A stretch of DNA of 64,000 nucleotides. It comes from Aspidiotus rigidus. Taxonomy: Eukaryota; Arthropoda; Insecta; Hemiptera; Diaspididae. Both the position numbers and the translations under genes were made by a program. The stretch is taken from positions 6,030,001 through 6,094,000 of the forward strand of contig JAVHKY010000023.1 of NCBI GenBank assembly GCA_035079385.1, written 5' to 3'. How positions within the stretch are numbered: the first letter of the stretch is position 1; every line of letters begins with the position of its first letter. The notes under the pieces are model-generated. The model made no database searches. It was not told the origin of the DNA and saw only the letters and a list, made by a program, of their open reading frames with translations. Below, one piece after another: positions 61,894 through 64,000 of this stretch.

Positions 61894-63249
61894 GGGAAAT
61901 GTATAAGTGCACGTTTCATAAAATTATATTGACCGCCCGTTCCCCTCCCGCCATGGAAAAAAACTGACTCGACGTTGAAACCACGACGAACACCATAAAT
62001 GCACGCCAGGACTGGCACACGACCCGTATTTCAAAAGAAGATAATTTTGCTGCATTTATTGTGAGGAACTCCAGCCAGGATGGGCTTGACAGTAGAGACT
62101 GCCTCCCCATAATAAACCTTAAACTCCTCATGAGTGAGGTATGACTGTTGATGGAGGTGTTTTCCCAGTTGTTCCACCCCGAAGGAGTCAGTCGAGTCAG
62201 TTGGTTAATGCATTGGATTTCGAGCATCGAGCATTGTCGTGAGATCTTCTCTGGTTGGTCAAATACTGCGGTTCGTCGTCAAAATAAGATGATTCGGCAG
62301 AAGTATGATGCCAAGGGGATGCGCGGTAGTTATATGGGTCAGTGCAATAGCCGTGGACGTTTCATTATTGACTTGTATTCAAGAGTTCGCCGTTTTGACA
62401 ATATTCGCACTTCTCATCCTTCCCGTGATTTGCCAATTCCACTCTTCCTTTTCGCGGGCCCTTTTTGGCAATCGAGGTTCTTGATGGAGTCTAATCTTCA
62501 AGCCCATTGGGAGCTTCCTTTCGATCTTCAGGAACCTTTTCACGCTGCACATGTCAAGTGGTAGACGGATGTAAATTTCGACTCTTCTCGGCGTTCATTA
62601 TTATGAAGGCAGGTACCATGTGGTCTTGAACTCAGATTTCTTCAAGAAGCGGTTGGGCTTTGCCATTGTAAATTATTTGAAAACTTATATTTGTTAATTG
62701 CAATAATATGTACCAATATTGTAATGTCTTTATGAAATATGTGGTGATGGTAAAAGAAAAAAACAAAAAAACTCCACTTGGAATGCTGCCTTAAGGCTTG
62801 TGCTGACTTGTCAGTAACCGAAGCATTCCATTGTCTTCTTTCCTGTTTCTTCTTCCTGTATCAGGTTTACTTGCTTTATATATTATAGTTGAATGAATTA
62901 AATGTGGATCGCACATTGTTCTGCATGTTCTTAAGTGTGCACTATATGGGAATGTGTGCACTACTTATATGGTGCTGTATTTGTCCTCTTCAATAGATTT
63001 CGAGTGTTTTGATTTTGTGTGCACAACTTGTACCAAGATGTGTGCACTACTTACTTTGGGTATTCGTCCGTTTTATAGGATTTCTAGTGTTTTGGATTTT
63101 AAGTGCACAACTTATATGAGAATGTGTGCACTACTTACTTCGTTTTTATCCGTGTAATAAATTTCTTAGGCGTGTCAATTTTGTTTCCTTGGCGTGTTAT
63201 CGATAGGCGGGCAATTTCGTTTTTTGAGGCGTGCGATTAAATGTATGCC
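61894..63249 (+). mobile_element. Element X copy D, complete
   Basis: 1356 bp with standard ends (GGGAAATGTATAAGTGCACG and, at the right, TGAGGCGTGCGATTAAATG). Flanked by GTTTTTTTT and GTTTTTTTC (8 of 9 match). Same subterminal GTGTGCACTACTTA repeats as the other copies. Confidence 0.9.
62148..62564 (+). pseudogene. Element X ORF, copy D, frameshifted
   Basis: The native start (ATG of ATGACTGTTGATGG at 62141) is in another frame; a 7-bp duplication (CGAGCATCGAGCAT, near 62222) brings the conserved frame into register from HCREIFSGWSNTAVRRQNK onward. It then follows the conserved protein to AAHVKW. Function unknown. Confidence 0.6.
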
Positions 63250-63699
63250 GTTTTTTTCTGTTAGTTTTTTTTTCTAGCGGTATTCGGTATTTTCTGAACC
63301 TCCAAGAGAGTGGAGACGGCGCTCTGAAAAGAGGTACAGTTTCACTGGTTGAATTGGTTCCAAAATTTATGCATATTTGATATAAGTTTTCACATCACAG
63401 TACGAACGAAAGAACGAATGACTTTTTTGACGCTTGAACGTTTGTATGGGCTCTCTCTTGCACCTTTGAGGGGTACTCCTGTTTATGAATTTTGTTGCAG
63501 TAAGGTATGAACTTATGAATCATAATCATACCTTCCTGAGTCAAAATTGACTCACGAAGTTCCGCATTGTTCAAATAACTCTGTTTCGTTGCATGCAAAC
63601 CTTTTTAGAAATATATTCGAAGGGAAAGTGCAGGAGGCATTGCTCAAATTATATTAAGATTGTGCGTAGTCCCGATTAACACCCTGTATGTAGCCAAGT
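63250..63699. other. No recognisable feature
   Basis: Spacer between element X copy D and the R1-like fragment. Confidence 0.45.
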
Positions 63700-64000
63700 T
63701 GATGGTGGGCAGCCGAGGACGCCTTCCCGGAGTTTGAGGACTTCTTGAGCAAATTGGAAGGAAGCTTGTCCAGACGGCAAGGTGAAAAATTCATTGTAAC
63801 TGGCGATTTTAATGCCTGGTCAGAAGAATGGCGCTCTGGCCGTACTGACATCCCTGGATATGCCTTGGGGGAGTGAATTGCTTACAATCGACTGAAAACG
63901 GTCATTGTAAGCAACACCCCTACCCCAGTGTATCAAGGATATGGGTCCATTGTTGATGTCACCTTTGCCTCAGAGAGCCTAGCCCGAAGAATAGAAGGCT
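63700..64000 (+). pseudogene. R1-like AP endonuclease fragment, cut by window edge
   Basis: In-frame from about 63720: FPEFEDFLSKLEGS, then FIVTGDFNAWSEEWRSGRTD (the GDFNAW motif of APE-type endonucleases of R1/Jockey elements), then a TGA where the family has a Trp codon (GE-W-I), then TPTPVYQGYGSIVDVTFAS (the DVTFAS-type motif). The nuclease nicks the target site for primed reverse transcription. One nonsense change is visible. It runs off the right edge. Confidence 0.85.

Overview
This is eukaryotic DNA from an animal, most probably an arthropod. It is AT-rich and almost gene-free, and is dominated by transposable elements of kinds common in insect genomes: R1-like and I-like non-LTR retrotransposons, Penelope-like elements, MULE-type DNA transposons with a FLYWCH finger, and foldback elements. 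I see no bacterial features (operons, Shine-Dalgarno sites, CRISPR), no rRNA or functional tRNA gene, and no host gene I can name.

Layout. The left edge (1-166) is an R1-like reverse transcriptase fragment on the minus strand. A complete miniature LTR element (TRIM) lies at 1300-1932. Tandem repeats fill 3.54-4.29, 5.04-5.56 and 7.43-8.13 kb. One 1.33-kb DNA transposon (here 'element X': 25-bp imperfect terminal inverted repeats, 9-bp target duplications, one unknown ORF) occurs four times: 8617-9944 (-), 16865-19895 (+, split by a Penelope-like element), 29805-31137 (-) and 61894-63249 (+). A second, FLYWCH-bearing MULE-like element lies at 12911-13855. I-like retrotransposon 3' halves with RNase H lie at 14.09-15.67 and 43.67-44.50 kb. 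Penelope-like elements lie at 17453-19130, 23531-26400 and 49462-51830; their terminal repeats carry hammerhead-ribozyme-like motifs. R1-like relics recur at 22.1-23.4, 47.3-48.7, 48.7-49.1, 52.5-52.8 and 63.7-64.0 kb. Two large foldback elements (29199-32959 and 55461-59531) are both inserted in copies of one 46-bp satellite. A higher-order satellite (91-bp constant block plus 2-4 copies of a 27-bp block) covers 41.1-43.2 kb, followed by a chain of hairpins with a conserved loop (43237-43531).

Between the repeats are AT-rich islands (2.4-3.5, 6.4-7.3, 10.4-12.3, 26.4-28.1, 35.9-37.4, 45.1-46.9, 53-54.4, 60.2-61.8 kb). They hold closely packed, intronless, short coding-like frames, broken by stops and frameshifts. 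Several pairs converge with 3' ends overlapping or under 30 bp apart. This compact two-strand layout looks more like a decayed large DNA virus genome than like an insect gene desert. I could not match any frame to a named protein, so the viral reading is inference and nothing is reconstructed.

The elements do not form a pathway. The order of insertion can be read, however: islands and satellites are the oldest layer, foldback elements sit inside the satellite, element X sits inside a foldback element, and a Penelope-like element sits inside element X.
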